A stretch of DNA of 64,000 bases from Chryseobacterium sp. Bi04 (GCF_918698085.1 NZ_CAKKLP010000019.1:1-64000); one strand, 5' to 3'. Shown: positions 18,167-27,376, counted from the first letter of the stretch. Notes: generated from the sequence alone by a model not told the origin. Numbers and translations: made by a program.

Positions 18167-19675
18167 ATGATTTTCGACAAACTAATTAACTATCTAAAAC
18201 TTGATAAACAGGAGTTTATTTTCCAGTTCAATTCCCACCCCAATTACCCTTCAGCACTGGCTTTCAGTGATACTTTAAATTTCATGGGGATAAAAAATGA
18301 TGCTTATGAGCTGGATAAAGAATATTGGGACGAATTGCCGGAAGAATTTATTGCCATAGTTGAAAATTCTTTTTCATTGGTAAAAAAGTCAGGAAATAGT
18401 TATGCTGTCTATTCAGAAAAATCAAAAACGATTGATAAAGATGAGCTTTACAAAAACTCTACGGACTTTGTGCTTTTATTTGAAAAAACTGTAGCTGCAG
18501 AAAATAAGCTTACGTTTAATTTTAAACCTATTCTCTATTTTATTTTTGCAACAGTTCTTATATATTCTTTCTTGAGTCAGACCATCTACGAAGCATTATT
18601 TAATTTACTTTCTCTTGCCGGGGTATATATATCTTTGGAAATCTTTAACCAGAAATTCGGAAATACCTCTGCTGTTATTGGAAGTATCTGCGGTGGAGCA
18701 TCTACGGTCCAGACCGCAAATTCATGTGATAAGATTATCAAACAGGATAAAACCAGTATTTTGGGGCTAAAATTTTCGGATTTTTCATTAATATACTTTG
18801 CTGGGCTTGCGGTATTAGGACTTTTCCTTCCTTCCACGGCTTATATCGTAAAAGGATTTACCTTTGTTTCAGTAATTGCTATAGCTTATTCCCTGTATAT
18901 ACAGGCTTTTGTAGAGAAAACATTTTGCAGGGTTTGCTTATTGATTATTTCTGTACTGATTGGTCAATTGGTGATCAGCAGCCTATTCTTCCAAAATCTG
19001 TCTTTTGGAATAGGAGCACTTTTATTAACCGTTATATTATGGGTTCTTATTTTCTCGGCCATTTTATATTTCAATAATCTTCTTGAACAAAAAGAAAATC
19101 TTCAAAAATCAAATGCTAAAAATCTTAGGTTCAAAAGAAATTATGAACTTTTTAAAAGTCAGCTGCTGGAAAATGAAAAAATAACATTTCAGGATACACA
19201 AACTTTTTCGGTAGGACAAAAAGATTCAAAGCTTCGTATTTCTATAATTTCCAACCCTTATTGTGGTTTTTGTAAAGATGGCCATAAAATAATGGAAAAC
19301 CTTCTGGAAAAATATCCAAACGATATTTCCGTACAAATGAGGTTTAATTATACCCCTGAAAGAGCCAATGAAAAATATACTCAGCTTATTTCAGACCTCA
19401 CTCATATTTACAACAACAAATCGGAAAAAGAATTCCTGCATGCAGTAGAAGAATGGTTTGAAAGCAAAGATGAGAATAAGATCAATCTATTATCCGGAGG
19501 AGTTCCTACTTCTGAAAATCTGAATCCTTTAATAGCGATGTCCGCAGAAAATAATAATGCAGGGCTGAACTTTACCCCTATTTTCCTTATCAATGGATAT
19601 CAGTTCCCGGACAAATATGATCGTGAAGATATTTGGTTCTTCATTGATGAATTAATAGAGGATGAAGACTTTTAA
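18167..19675 (+). CDS. C39-like/VKOR/thioredoxin fusion protein
   Basis: A 502-residue membrane protein in three parts. Residues 1-110 resemble a C39 peptidase fold (FNSHPNYPSALAFSDTLNFMG) but have no cysteine where the nucleophile should be. Residues about 118-300 are a vitamin K epoxide reductase-type domain with the expected cysteines (Cys175, Cys187 and the Cys254-x-x-Cys257 pair FCRVC) and several membrane helices. Residues about 345-500 are a DsbA/thioredoxin-like domain with CGFC (366-369). VKOR-thioredoxin fusions make disulfides in periplasmic proteins. Next to a precursor peptide and C39 exporter, it probably oxidises the exported peptide, with the dead C39 domain perhaps binding its leader; that last point is inference. 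Confidence 0.85.
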   Translation: MIFDKLINYLKLDKQEFIFQFNSHPNYPSALAFSDTLNFMGIKNDAYELDKEYWDELPEEFIAIVENSFSLVKKSGNSYAVYSEKSKTIDKDELYKNSTDFVLLFEKTVAAENKLTFNFKPILYFIFATVLIYSFLSQTIYEALFNLLSLAGVYISLEIFNQKFGNTSAVIGSICGGASTVQTANSCDKIIKQDKTSILGLKFSDFSLIYFAGLAVLGLFLPSTAYIVKGFTFVSVIAIAYSLYIQAFVEKTFCRVCLLIISVLIGQLVISSLFFQNLSFGIGALLLTVILWVLIFSAILYFNNLLEQKENLQKSNAKNLRFKRNYELFKSQLLENEKITFQDTQTFSVGQKDSKLRISIISNPYCGFCKDGHKIMENLLEKYPNDISVQMRFNYTPERANEKYTQLISDLTHIYNNKSEKEFLHAVEEWFESKDENKINLLSGGVPTSENLNPLIAMSAENNNAGLNFTPIFLINGYQFPDKYDREDIWFFIDELIEDEDF

Positions 19676-19757
19676 ACTAAGAAATACAATTGAATTAAAA
19701 ATTTCACTATCTTAGGAAAACAAAACAGCGTTCTAAAAACTACATGAGAGCGGCAAA

Positions 19758-19937
19758 ATGAAAACTAGTAATATGAAACATATAAAGAATCTTTCAAGAG
19801 AGAATCTAATACCTCCAAAACGAGGAATTGCTCCAGACTGTACTTTAATACAGGCTTTAGCATACTATCACGGATCGAAAACAGAACCATCTAAAGAAGG
19901 TACTACAGATACATGCAACAAATGGTGCTATTTCTAG
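19758..19937 (+). CDS. putative leader-bearing secreted peptide precursor
   Basis: A 59-codon gene (54 codons from the second ATG at 19773) with the layout of a C39-exported peptide. The N-terminus MKHIKNLSRENL resembles double-glycine leaders. If Gly23 is position -1, then Leu12, Ser13 and Leu17 fall at the canonical -12, -11 and -7, but -2 is Arg and -4 is Pro, so the site is degenerate (PPKRG). The predicted core has about 36 residues and three cysteines (28, 53, 57), ending CNKWCYF. It sits between a disulfide-forming protein and its likely exporter. Activity (bacteriocin, signal or other) is unknown. A decayed precursor is possible. Confidence 0.6.
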   Translation: MKTSNMKHIKNLSRENLIPPKRGIAPDCTLIQALAYYHGSKTEPSKEGTTDTCNKWCYF

Positions 19938-19978
19938 TAATCCATTTTATTGAGTTAGAACATTGAATAAAGTAAAAA

Positions 19979-20001
19979 ATGTCGTCACCTTATGACGGCA
20001 T
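19979..20001 (+). terminator. hairpin between peptide and exporter
   Basis: A 9-bp stem, ATGTCGTCA (19979-19987) with TGACGGCAT (19993-20001), including one G-U pair and a 5-nt loop, followed by a short TTTAT tract. It lies between the precursor gene and the exporter start. It could end most peptide transcripts and so give more peptide mRNA than exporter mRNA. Confidence 0.55.
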
Positions 20002-20020
20002 TTTATAATGAGTATTAGTT

Positions 20021-22213
20021 TTGAAGAAATTTCCTTTTTATAAGCAACCAGATGCCAAAGACTGCGGCCCTACCTGCCTCAGGATTGTAAGCAAATATTA
20101 TGGCAAAAGCATATCGTTACAGCAAATTCGTGCCCTTTCTGAAACCACTCGTGAAGGAAGCAGCCTTCTGGGGCTAAGTGATGCCGCAGAAAACTTAGGA
20201 TTCCGTTCCTTAGGTGTACAAATAGATTTTAATACCCTTACACAGGAAGTTCCATTTCCCTGTATTGCCCATTGGAACAAAAATCACTTCGTAGTTATTT
20301 ATAAGATTGATAAAAATAACAAGGTTTATATATCCGATCCCAGCTATGGGCTCATCACCTATGACCGTGATGAGTTTATCAAATTCTGGATTGGTGAAAA
20401 TGCCAATGAAAACACGGAAGAAGGTATTGTTCTTATTCTGGAAACAACACCCACTTTTTTCCAGACTGAATTTGATACTGACCAAAGTAAGGCCAGCTTT
20501 TCTTTTCTTTCCAGGTATTTATTTAAATATAAATCATTGGTCATTCAGCTGGCGGTAGGCCTTCTCGCAGGAAGCTTACTATCCCTGATTTTCCCGTTTC
20601 TTACCCAGAGTATTGTAGACGTGGGTATTCAAAATCAGGATATTAATTTTATTTATCTTGTACTTACTGCACAGATTATGCTTTTCCTTGGAAGAATGGG
20701 AATAGAAATGATCCGAAGCTGGATCCTGCTCCACCTCTCTGCCAGAATTAACATCTCCATTATCTCAGATTTCTTTATCAAACTGATGAGGCTTCCTATA
20801 AGCTTCTTCGATACGAGAATGACTGGAGATATCATGCAGAGAATTAATGACCATCACAGGATAGAACAACTTCTTACAAGTTCTTCATTAAATACCCTGT
20901 TCTCATTAGTCAATCTTATCATCTTTAGTATCGTTTTACTTTTGTATGACTACAGATTGTTTCTGGTTTATTTTGTAGGAGCTATCTTATACATAGGCTG
21001 GATCAGTTTCTTCCTTAAAAAGAGAAAGGAACTTGATTATAAGCGGTTTTCTCAGGTTTCTCAGGAGCAGAGTAAAGTAATTGAGCTTATCAACGGTATG
21101 CAGGAGATTAAAATGCATAATGCCGAAAAACAGAAAAGATGGGATTGGGAGTTTTTACAGGTAAAGCTATTTAAAATAAGAATAAAATCTCTCAGCCTTG
21201 AACAGTGGCAGTCTGTAGGAGGAAACTTTATCAACCAGATGAAAGATATCCTGGTCAGCTTCCTTTCTGCAAAATTGGTTTTAAGCGGAAACCTTACTCT
21301 AGGGATGATGCTTTCTGTACAGTATATCATCGGACAGCTTAACAGCCCACTGCTTCAGTTGATCGATTTTATAAAACAAACCCAGGACGCTAAGATCTCT
21401 CTGGAAAGATTAGGTGAAATTCATGATAAAGATGATGAAGAGGATAAAAATGAGCAGTATGCTACGGATATTCCCCATAAAGATATTGAAGTAAAGGATA
21501 TTTCCTTCAGATATATCGGTTCTGATGTTCCCGTTTTTGAAAATTTAAGTCTTCGTATTCCTTTTCAGAAGACTACTGCTATCGTGGGAGCCAGCGGAAG
21601 TGGAAAAACAACGCTGCTTAAACTATTAATGAAGTTTTACGATCCTGATCAGGGAGAGATCAGAATAGGAAGTACCAGTCTGAAAAATATCTCACCAAGA
21701 CACTGGAGAGACCATTGCGGAGTGGTTATGCAGGAGGGTTATGTATTCAATGATACTATTGCCAACAACATTGCTGTAGGAGAAGACCATATTGATAAGA
21801 AAAAACTCAGACGTGCGGTAGAAATTGCCAATATCAAAGACTTTATAGAAAGCCTTCCCCTTAGCTATAATACAAAGATAGGAAATGAAGGAGTTGGGGT
21901 AAGTGGAGGCCAAAAGCAGAGGCTTTTTATAGCAAGAGCAGTATACAAGTCACCGGAATATATTTTATTTGATGAAGCAACATCAGCACTGGATGCCAAT
22001 AATGAGAAGATTATTATGGAAAATCTTGAGCAGTTCTTCAAAGGTAAAACTGCAGTAGTGATCGCCCACCGGCTTTCAACCGTTAAACATGCCGACAATA
22101 TCATTGTACTGGATAAAGGAAAGGTGGTAGAAGAAGGCAGCCATGCCGAGCTTGTAGATATGCGGGGAGAATATTATAGACTTGTTAAAAACCAACTGGA
22201 ATTAGGAAATTAA
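20021..22213 (+). CDS. C39 peptidase-containing ABC exporter
   Basis: A 730-residue peptidase-containing ABC transporter. It cleaves double-glycine-type leaders and exports the peptide using ATP. The C39 domain (about 1-150) keeps Gln9, Cys15 (DCGPTC), His89 (KNHFVV) and Asp106 (SDPSYG), so it should be active. Six membrane helices lie between about 165 and 450. The nucleotide-binding domain has Walker A GASGSGKTT (about 523), signature VSGGQ (about 627), Walker B ILFDEATSALD (about 648) and the AHRLS switch. The start is TTG at 20021; the nearby ATG at 20008 is out of frame. The HlyD gene follows 54 bases later. Confidence 0.95.
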   Translation: MKKFPFYKQPDAKDCGPTCLRIVSKYYGKSISLQQIRALSETTREGSSLLGLSDAAENLGFRSLGVQIDFNTLTQEVPFPCIAHWNKNHFVVIYKIDKNNKVYISDPSYGLITYDRDEFIKFWIGENANENTEEGIVLILETTPTFFQTEFDTDQSKASFSFLSRYLFKYKSLVIQLAVGLLAGSLLSLIFPFLTQSIVDVGIQNQDINFIYLVLTAQIMLFLGRMGIEMIRSWILLHLSARINISIISDFFIKLMRLPISFFDTRMTGDIMQRINDHHRIEQLLTSSSLNTLFSLVNLIIFSIVLLLYDYRLFLVYFVGAILYIGWISFFLKKRKELDYKRFSQVSQEQSKVIELINGMQEIKMHNAEKQKRWDWEFLQVKLFKIRIKSLSLEQWQSVGGNFINQMKDILVSFLSAKLVLSGNLTLGMMLSVQYIIGQLNSPLLQLIDFIKQTQDAKISLERLGEIHDKDDEEDKNEQYATDIPHKDIEVKDISFRYIGSDVPVFENLSLRIPFQKTTAIVGASGSGKTTLLKLLMKFYDPDQGEIRIGSTSLKNISPRHWRDHCGVVMQEGYVFNDTIANNIAVGEDHIDKKKLRRAVEIANIKDFIESLPLSYNTKIGNEGVGVSGGQKQRLFIARAVYKSPEYILFDEATSALDANNEKIIMENLEQFFKGKTAVVIAHRLSTVKHADNIIVLDKGKVVEEGSHAELVDMRGEYYRLVKNQLELGN

Positions 22214-22267
22214 TAAAACCGTAAAAATTGTTTCTCCCGGAACATTGATGAAATTTTATTTTAAAAC

Positions 22268-23566
22268 ATGAAAGAAGACATTTTAGACAATATAGAACTC
22301 CGCTCAGAAAGCGTACAGGATATCCTTACCCAGCCGCCACATTGGATGATACGCTGGGGAAATACCATTATTTTTGTTATTCTCCTGCTCATCCTTGTAA
22401 TGAGCTACATTATAAAATATCCGGAATTTGTTCCGGCTCCCATTATTGTAACATCACAAAACCCTCCCGAAAAATTAGAGGCAAGAACGAGTTCCAAAAT
22501 TGAAAAAATCTTTATCAAAGATCATCAGGAAGTAAAGAAAAATGACCTTCTGATGGTAATGCAGTCCGCGGCCAATTATAAAGATGTACTGGAGCTGAAA
22601 AAGCTGGTAGATTCTACCGCACCTAATCAACTCTACTCTTTTCCTCTTTCCGTAACTTCAAGATTTAAACTTGGAGAACTTCAGGGGGATTATAATAATT
22701 TTGCAAAAGCATTTCAGGATGAGGAGCTTTTTACAAGACTTCAGCCTTATGCACCGGAAAACCTGGCTGCTAATCAGAGCATTTTGGAAAACAGAGGAAG
22801 AATATCTACCTTAAGACAGCAAAAAAATCTGGAGCTCGCTAAATATGACCTTACGAAGAAAAACTTCCAGAGATCTCAGGAGCTTTTTAATCAAGGAGTA
22901 ATTTCTTCTTTGGAGCTTGAAAATGAAAAAATAAAATATATCCAGGCTCAGCAGAACATTGAAAACCTTAACATTTCCATCTCTCAAATGGAAGAAGGCA
23001 TCTCCAATCTTAATAAGACCAAAAGCGGTACTGCCATCAATACGGAAAAAGATAAGATCACCTATTCTTCTCAAACCCTACAATTGTTTGAACAACTGCG
23101 TAAATCTTTAAAACAATGGGAACAGAATTTTCTTGTGATCTCTTCTACAGATGGTATCGCCAGTTTCCAGCAGTTCTTCGGAGAAAATCAGTTTGTAAAA
23201 GTTGGAGACCCTATCCTATCTATTCTTCCGGAGAATAAAGAAAAATTAGTCGGTAGAATGTCTGTTCCTACCGTAAACTCCGGAAAGATTATTCCCGGAG
23301 AAAAGGTTTTGATTAAACTTGATAATTACCGTTTCCAGGAGTATGGTATCATAGAAGGTAAAGTACAGAATATCTCCCTTATCCCTGATGATAAAGGTAA
23401 CTATTACGTAGATGTGGTTTTGCCCAAAGGATTAAAGACAAGCTATAATAAAACGCTTACCTTTGATAAAGAGCTTAGAGGGAGTGCTGAAATTGTCACT
23501 CAGGATTTAAGACTTATTGAAAGGTTCTTCTACCAGATCAGAAAATTACTAGGCTATCAAAGCTAA
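22268..23566 (+). CDS. HlyD-family membrane fusion protein
   Basis: A 432-residue periplasmic adaptor that would link the C39 exporter to an outer-membrane channel of the TolC type. A single membrane anchor lies near residues 30-50 (TIIFVILLLILVMSYI). Next come a barrel/lipoyl-like half (VPAPIIVTSQNPPEKL), a long alpha-helical hairpin (about 170-260), and the second half with the typical GKIIPGEKVLIKLDNYR segment near 340. No TolC partner is encoded nearby. The cassette ends at a strong terminator 10 bases downstream. Confidence 0.9.
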   Translation: MKEDILDNIELRSESVQDILTQPPHWMIRWGNTIIFVILLLILVMSYIIKYPEFVPAPIIVTSQNPPEKLEARTSSKIEKIFIKDHQEVKKNDLLMVMQSAANYKDVLELKKLVDSTAPNQLYSFPLSVTSRFKLGELQGDYNNFAKAFQDEELFTRLQPYAPENLAANQSILENRGRISTLRQQKNLELAKYDLTKKNFQRSQELFNQGVISSLELENEKIKYIQAQQNIENLNISISQMEEGISNLNKTKSGTAINTEKDKITYSSQTLQLFEQLRKSLKQWEQNFLVISSTDGIASFQQFFGENQFVKVGDPILSILPENKEKLVGRMSVPTVNSGKIIPGEKVLIKLDNYRFQEYGIIEGKVQNISLIPDDKGNYYVDVVLPKGLKTSYNKTLTFDKELRGSAEIVTQDLRLIERFFYQIRKLLGYQS

Positions 23567-23576
23567 ACATAAAATT

Positions 23577-23598
23577 AAACCCGCAGATGTGCGGGTTT
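23577..23598. terminator. bidirectional terminator
   Basis: A 9-bp stem, AAACCCGCA/TGCGGGTTT, with a 4-nt loop, followed by AATTTTTTT on the plus strand and a weaker T tract on the minus strand. It separates the convergent HlyD gene and cytochrome-like gene. Confidence 0.75.
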
Positions 23599-23627
23599 AA
23601 TTTTTTTAAAGACTTATAAGATTAGAT

Positions 23628-25001
23628 TTATTTTTTAGGTTTCACTTTTAAAAAGATAAAACTATAATCTGTAGGGATATTGGTACCAATCACAGGGGCA
23701 TTTTTGTGACAGTCCATACACTGTTTGCTCTGGGCATAGGTTTCCATGGTAGTATTTGAGATCTGGTTGGGCTTTATTCCTCCATCCATAAGTGGAGTCT
23801 GCTTATTATTGTCTTTATCGGCAACCGGATTTTCGGGCCATTGGATATTCACAAGCTGATAATACTGCCATACTGATTTCGGATTACTGGATCTGATCAG
23901 CTGTTGCATCTGGGCATTCAGTTTTTGAACACTCTGACTTATTTTATTCACCCTTACCACTTGAACAGGCCTATTTAAACTGTCTTTTCCGGGAACCGGA
24001 GACTGATTAGCCGGGTCTTTACTATTTGGATTGTAAAAGCTGTATTTTACAGAAGGATCAGCAGGGCCGGGGCCGGGTGCATTATTGACATGTTCGAAGG
24101 TCATCCAGTTCAGCTGTGGAGACTGTGGCGTTTTACGGATAATATGTAAACCTACCAGTCCGAGATATTTTTGTGTATATTTCCCATAGATAGGTTTCTT
24201 CCCGTTAAACCCTTTAATTTCCGGCACCATGGCTTTGGATATTTTATAATAATTTTTCAGGGAGTCTAGCTGATCGTCAGGAATTACACGCCACGCAGCT
24301 TTTAATTCCATAGATTCATTCGGTAGCCATACTCCATTATTTTTTGTACCAAAAGCTTTCAGATTATCATAATCATAAAGTTTATTTTGCCGTATAAAAT
24401 CACTTTCAAGGTTATTTATTTTAATTTCATACCAGACTATATTTCCATTCTGATCAGTAAGCCAGGCTCCTTCTGCCTGCATGATTTCATCTACATTACT
24501 ACTGCCTACTGCTGCTCTAAGAGTAGCCTTAGGAAGACTTGAGATGATATCCGTAAATTTATTGATCTCATTAATTCTCTTGATATAGCCTGTTTTACTT
24601 TTAAGATTCCATGCTAAAGGTGGCTTCGAAGCAAATACATCATCAATACTTAAAAAGCTTTCCCATACTGTAGGACTGTAATCTCCAGGCATCCCGTAAT
24701 TGGCAGCAGTTGCTGTAGTATCCGGAATACCGCGCTGTGCAGAAGCAACCCAGTTTAATGCGATAAAATTTTTCCAGGCAAAACAATTCAATACTTCCTG
24801 GGAACTGTGGGCACAGGTAGAATCTGCGGCCAGTTCATAACTAATTGCAGGTGGGTTACAATAGGCGCCACAGAAAATTGTTTCACCGGTTACTTTTTTC
24901 GAAAAGCCTGTTGCAGAGTTTAGCTTTTTATCCTTTTTACCGGATTCGCACGAGACTACACTCACTATGGCAAATGACCATATTAAAATTAAAGCTTTCA
25001 T
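23628..25001 (-). CDS. lipoprotein with c-type haem motif
   Basis: A 457-residue predicted lipoprotein: a short signal ends in SVVSC with Cys18 as the lipid site. A single CxxCH haem-binding motif (CMDCH, about 428-432) lies near the C-terminus, so it may be a periplasmic or surface c-type cytochrome. The rest shows no domain I recognise, though several cysteines near the mature N-terminus (FCGAYCNPPA) are notable. It overlaps the upstream 578-residue gene by 4 bases (ATGA), so the two are translated together and likely act together. Confidence 0.65.
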   Translation of the reverse strand: MKALILIWSFAIVSVVSCESGKKDKKLNSATGFSKKVTGETIFCGAYCNPPAISYELAADSTCAHSSQEVLNCFAWKNFIALNWVASAQRGIPDTTATAANYGMPGDYSPTVWESFLSIDDVFASKPPLAWNLKSKTGYIKRINEINKFTDIISSLPKATLRAAVGSSNVDEIMQAEGAWLTDQNGNIVWYEIKINNLESDFIRQNKLYDYDNLKAFGTKNNGVWLPNESMELKAAWRVIPDDQLDSLKNYYKISKAMVPEIKGFNGKKPIYGKYTQKYLGLVGLHIIRKTPQSPQLNWMTFEHVNNAPGPGPADPSVKYSFYNPNSKDPANQSPVPGKDSLNRPVQVVRVNKISQSVQKLNAQMQQLIRSSNPKSVWQYYQLVNIQWPENPVADKDNNKQTPLMDGGIKPNQISNTTMETYAQSKQCMDCHKNAPVIGTNIPTDYSFIFLKVKPKK

Positions 25002-26734
25002 TTCAATATTTTTTTAACCTGTTCTATTTGCTGGCTGGAAAGTAATGTACGGTTTGGAGTAGTATCTGCTTTGGGTAACGAACCTGCTTCAACTACTTCC
25101 AATACTCCCGATAATGCAAATTTAGGATCCGAAGTATTGTTATACAGGGTAAGCGGTTTTTCTCCCAAAGCCACCCCTGCATCCGTTGTTATATTAATCA
25201 GGAAAAGCTGTGTATCCTCGCCCAGATTCTGAAAATCCGTTATTGCAACTCTAATCCCCGGGCCAAAATCAAAACCTGTTTGCTGGGTGGCTCCGTTAGC
25301 CAGAACTGCAATTCCTTCTGTGGTAGCTCCGGCCTCAACCTGGGTAATACAGGAAGTCAGGTTTGAAAAAGTATTCAGTTGATTATAAAGGCTGGCCTGT
25401 AGCAAATTGTTATCCAGCAGATATTGTACGCTTGGAAGTGTGGTGGCAGGCATTCCCACCGGAGGAAATTTTTCAGGCTGCTGTCCCTGTTCCGGATTCA
25501 ATCCTGTACCGGCAAGCTGTACGAAAAAGGTATCTGCAATCTGGGAACCCCATTTTAGCGGTTTCTTATTCACCAATATATCACTCAGCTTAAAGTTCGC
25601 ATCAGCAGGTACGGAAAACCTTGTATGAAGCAACATATTGTGAGGATAGTAGGTAATTCCTTTATTCTTCAATGCTCCCCTTACTACAGTATAACAGTCT
25701 TCAATCTTATAATTGGCAGAAGCCGGCATTTCAAATTGATCAAAATGAGGAATTTGCCCATACAATGCAATTGGGTTCGTTAAGGATACCTGAATGTTAT
25801 GATTATAAACCAAGGAATTTACGTTCTGCCCGATACGGGGATCACTGTTTCTATAGATCTGCCCATACTGCGCTGCGCAAATCAATGTATTGGCATCGGT
25901 TATTACATGTCCGTTTTGCACTCTAAGTATAGTAGCTGCTGCCCCAAGATATATTTCTGCTCCTAATGAATTGGGAGGACTTGTAAGATGTACTGCCCCA
26001 CCTCCTGAAGGAGTAGCATCCGGTCCGCTATTCCATTTATTAATTGGATTATAGGCCGGAAGCCCGGTTTCTCTTACAATAACAGGATTTCCATTGCTGT
26101 CCAACAGATATAAATCTTCTTTCTGAACATTTTTATTATTAAGAATTTCCTGGTATAATAAAACTACCGTATCCGGAGAGACTTTCCACATGTGGAACCA
26201 ATATTCCGGATTTTCGTGCGTAAAATTAACGGCAATGATATCTCCATTCTCATCTCTTGTGACGGCCCACTCGCAATATTCATCCTGCCACCCTCTGGGC
26301 CCGGAAGGTCCGAAAGCTTTAGTTCCTGTATCAGTAGGATCACAAGGGTTTCTTGGAACCGTAAGGGTCATATTATACTTTTGTCCAAAAGCTAGGGGAC
26401 CAATATCTGCCAGTTCGTGTAATTTATCCTCATAATCCAGCTTACCAAATTTGTCAGTAAACAAAGTAGTAAAATAGTGATTGATTCTGTTGGGAAAAGC
26501 ATTCCACTGTATAGGAACCGTATTACTTTCGTTAGGTATCGAAGGAGTGACCAATGGATTGTAATACCAACTTCTGGGATGATCATACGTGCTTGACCAC
26601 GGATTTCCCATTATCGAATTTACCGTACAGTATTTTACGTAATTACTCCATGCATTATGAAGCTGTTCTCTCAAATTCGGATGGTCTTTAAAATCTTTTT
26701 CTGCCTGATAGGCTGGGGTGTCAAATGTTTTCAT
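24998..26734 (-). CDS. unknown partner of CxxCH lipoprotein
   Basis: A 578-residue protein with no signal peptide or membrane segment at its N-terminus (MKTFDTPAYQAEKDF). It is rich in aromatic residues, Pro and Asn, with a conspicuous segment GWQDEYCEWAVTRDENG near residue 150 followed by HENPEYWFHMW. I do not recognise an assigned family. The 4-base overlap with the haem lipoprotein gene downstream suggests a redox pair; how the protein would leave the cytoplasm is unclear. No function is proposed. Confidence 0.6.
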   Translation of the reverse strand: MKTFDTPAYQAEKDFKDHPNLREQLHNAWSNYVKYCTVNSIMGNPWSSTYDHPRSWYYNPLVTPSIPNESNTVPIQWNAFPNRINHYFTTLFTDKFGKLDYEDKLHELADIGPLAFGQKYNMTLTVPRNPCDPTDTGTKAFGPSGPRGWQDEYCEWAVTRDENGDIIAVNFTHENPEYWFHMWKVSPDTVVLLYQEILNNKNVQKEDLYLLDSNGNPVIVRETGLPAYNPINKWNSGPDATPSGGGAVHLTSPPNSLGAEIYLGAAATILRVQNGHVITDANTLICAAQYGQIYRNSDPRIGQNVNSLVYNHNIQVSLTNPIALYGQIPHFDQFEMPASANYKIEDCYTVVRGALKNKGITYYPHNMLLHTRFSVPADANFKLSDILVNKKPLKWGSQIADTFFVQLAGTGLNPEQGQQPEKFPPVGMPATTLPSVQYLLDNNLLQASLYNQLNTFSNLTSCITQVEAGATTEGIAVLANGATQQTGFDFGPGIRVAITDFQNLGEDTQLFLINITTDAGVALGEKPLTLYNNTSDPKFALSGVLEVVEAGSLPKADTTPNRTLLSSQQIEQVKKILK

Positions 26735-27258
26735 GGTGTTAAGTTTTATTATAGTTTTATCTTAAATAAATTATTGTAATCTAAAATATGCAGATAGTAC
26801 ATAATGAGTAAAACCTTAGATCGGTTTTCATAGGATCGATAAAGATGATTATTGATATTTCAAAGCTAGAAATTATCTGTGGGAATAGATTACGTATTTC
26901 TACCCATTTTCTCCGATCCGTGAAAAATACGAAGCCCTGAAAAAAATAAATCAGTGTACTATTTTAAGAGAACTGAAAAACATGTGTGGGATGATTGAGA
27001 TTGACTGCCAAATTTGCAGTAATAAGATTTTTGAAAGTTGTATGGTAAAGTATTCAGTCAAGCGATGAGTTAATTATTAAGTGAGTTGGATTTCGTGTTT
27101 ATGTTGTATGTCTTTAAAAATGTAAAGAATTTACATATGGTAAGCAAAATTTTGCTCTGTCCCCAACTTTTGCCTCTGATCTCGAATACTGAAAAAAAAA
27201 ATAAGAAAGTATATATAAAAGAAAAACGGAAAAGTAATGATTACTTTTCCGTTTATTG
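26735..27258. other. 524-base gap between unknown gene and tRNA
   Basis: AT-rich. Apart from the tRNA terminator at 27224-27254 I see no gene or clear signal. An open frame at 27086-27277 runs into the tRNA on the other strand and is not credible. Confidence 0.6.
27224..27254 (-). terminator. tRNA-Met terminator
   Basis: A perfect 14-bp stem (27224-27237 with 27241-27254, AAACGGAAAAGTAA and its complement) with a 3-nt loop, followed by TTCTTTTAT on the minus strand. It starts 5 bases past the tRNA. Confidence 0.85.
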
Positions 27259-27332
27259 TAGCGAAGACGGGAATTGAACCCGTGACCTCAGGGTTATGAA
27301 TCCTGCGCTCTAACCGACTGAGCTACCTCGCC
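27259..27332 (-). tRNA. tRNA-Met (CAT)
   Basis: A 74-nt tRNA on the minus strand. The acceptor stem GGCGAGG pairs with CTTCGCT (two G-U pairs), with discriminator A. The D arm is GCTCAGTCGGTTAGAGC, the anticodon loop is ATTCATAA with anticodon CAT, and the T arm is CGGGTTCAATTCCCG. CCA is not encoded. The body looks like elongator tRNA-Met; an Ile2 (lysidine-modified) identity cannot be fully excluded by eye. Confidence 0.93.
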
Positions 27333-27344
27333 TTTTTGGTGGTG

Positions 27345-27375
27345 CAAATATAGAAAATATTTCTTTACCTCCAAA
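27345..27375 (-). promoter_or_regulatory. tRNA-Met promoter
   Basis: Minus strand: TTTG (27372-27375), 19-nt spacer, TATATTTG (27345-27352). This is an exact Bacteroidetes consensus, 13 bases before the tRNA 5' end. Confidence 0.75.
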
Positions 27376-27376
27376 A

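Noticed and set aside
27086..27277. 63-codon plus-strand frame
   Set aside because: It runs into the tRNA-Met gene and its terminator on the opposite strand.
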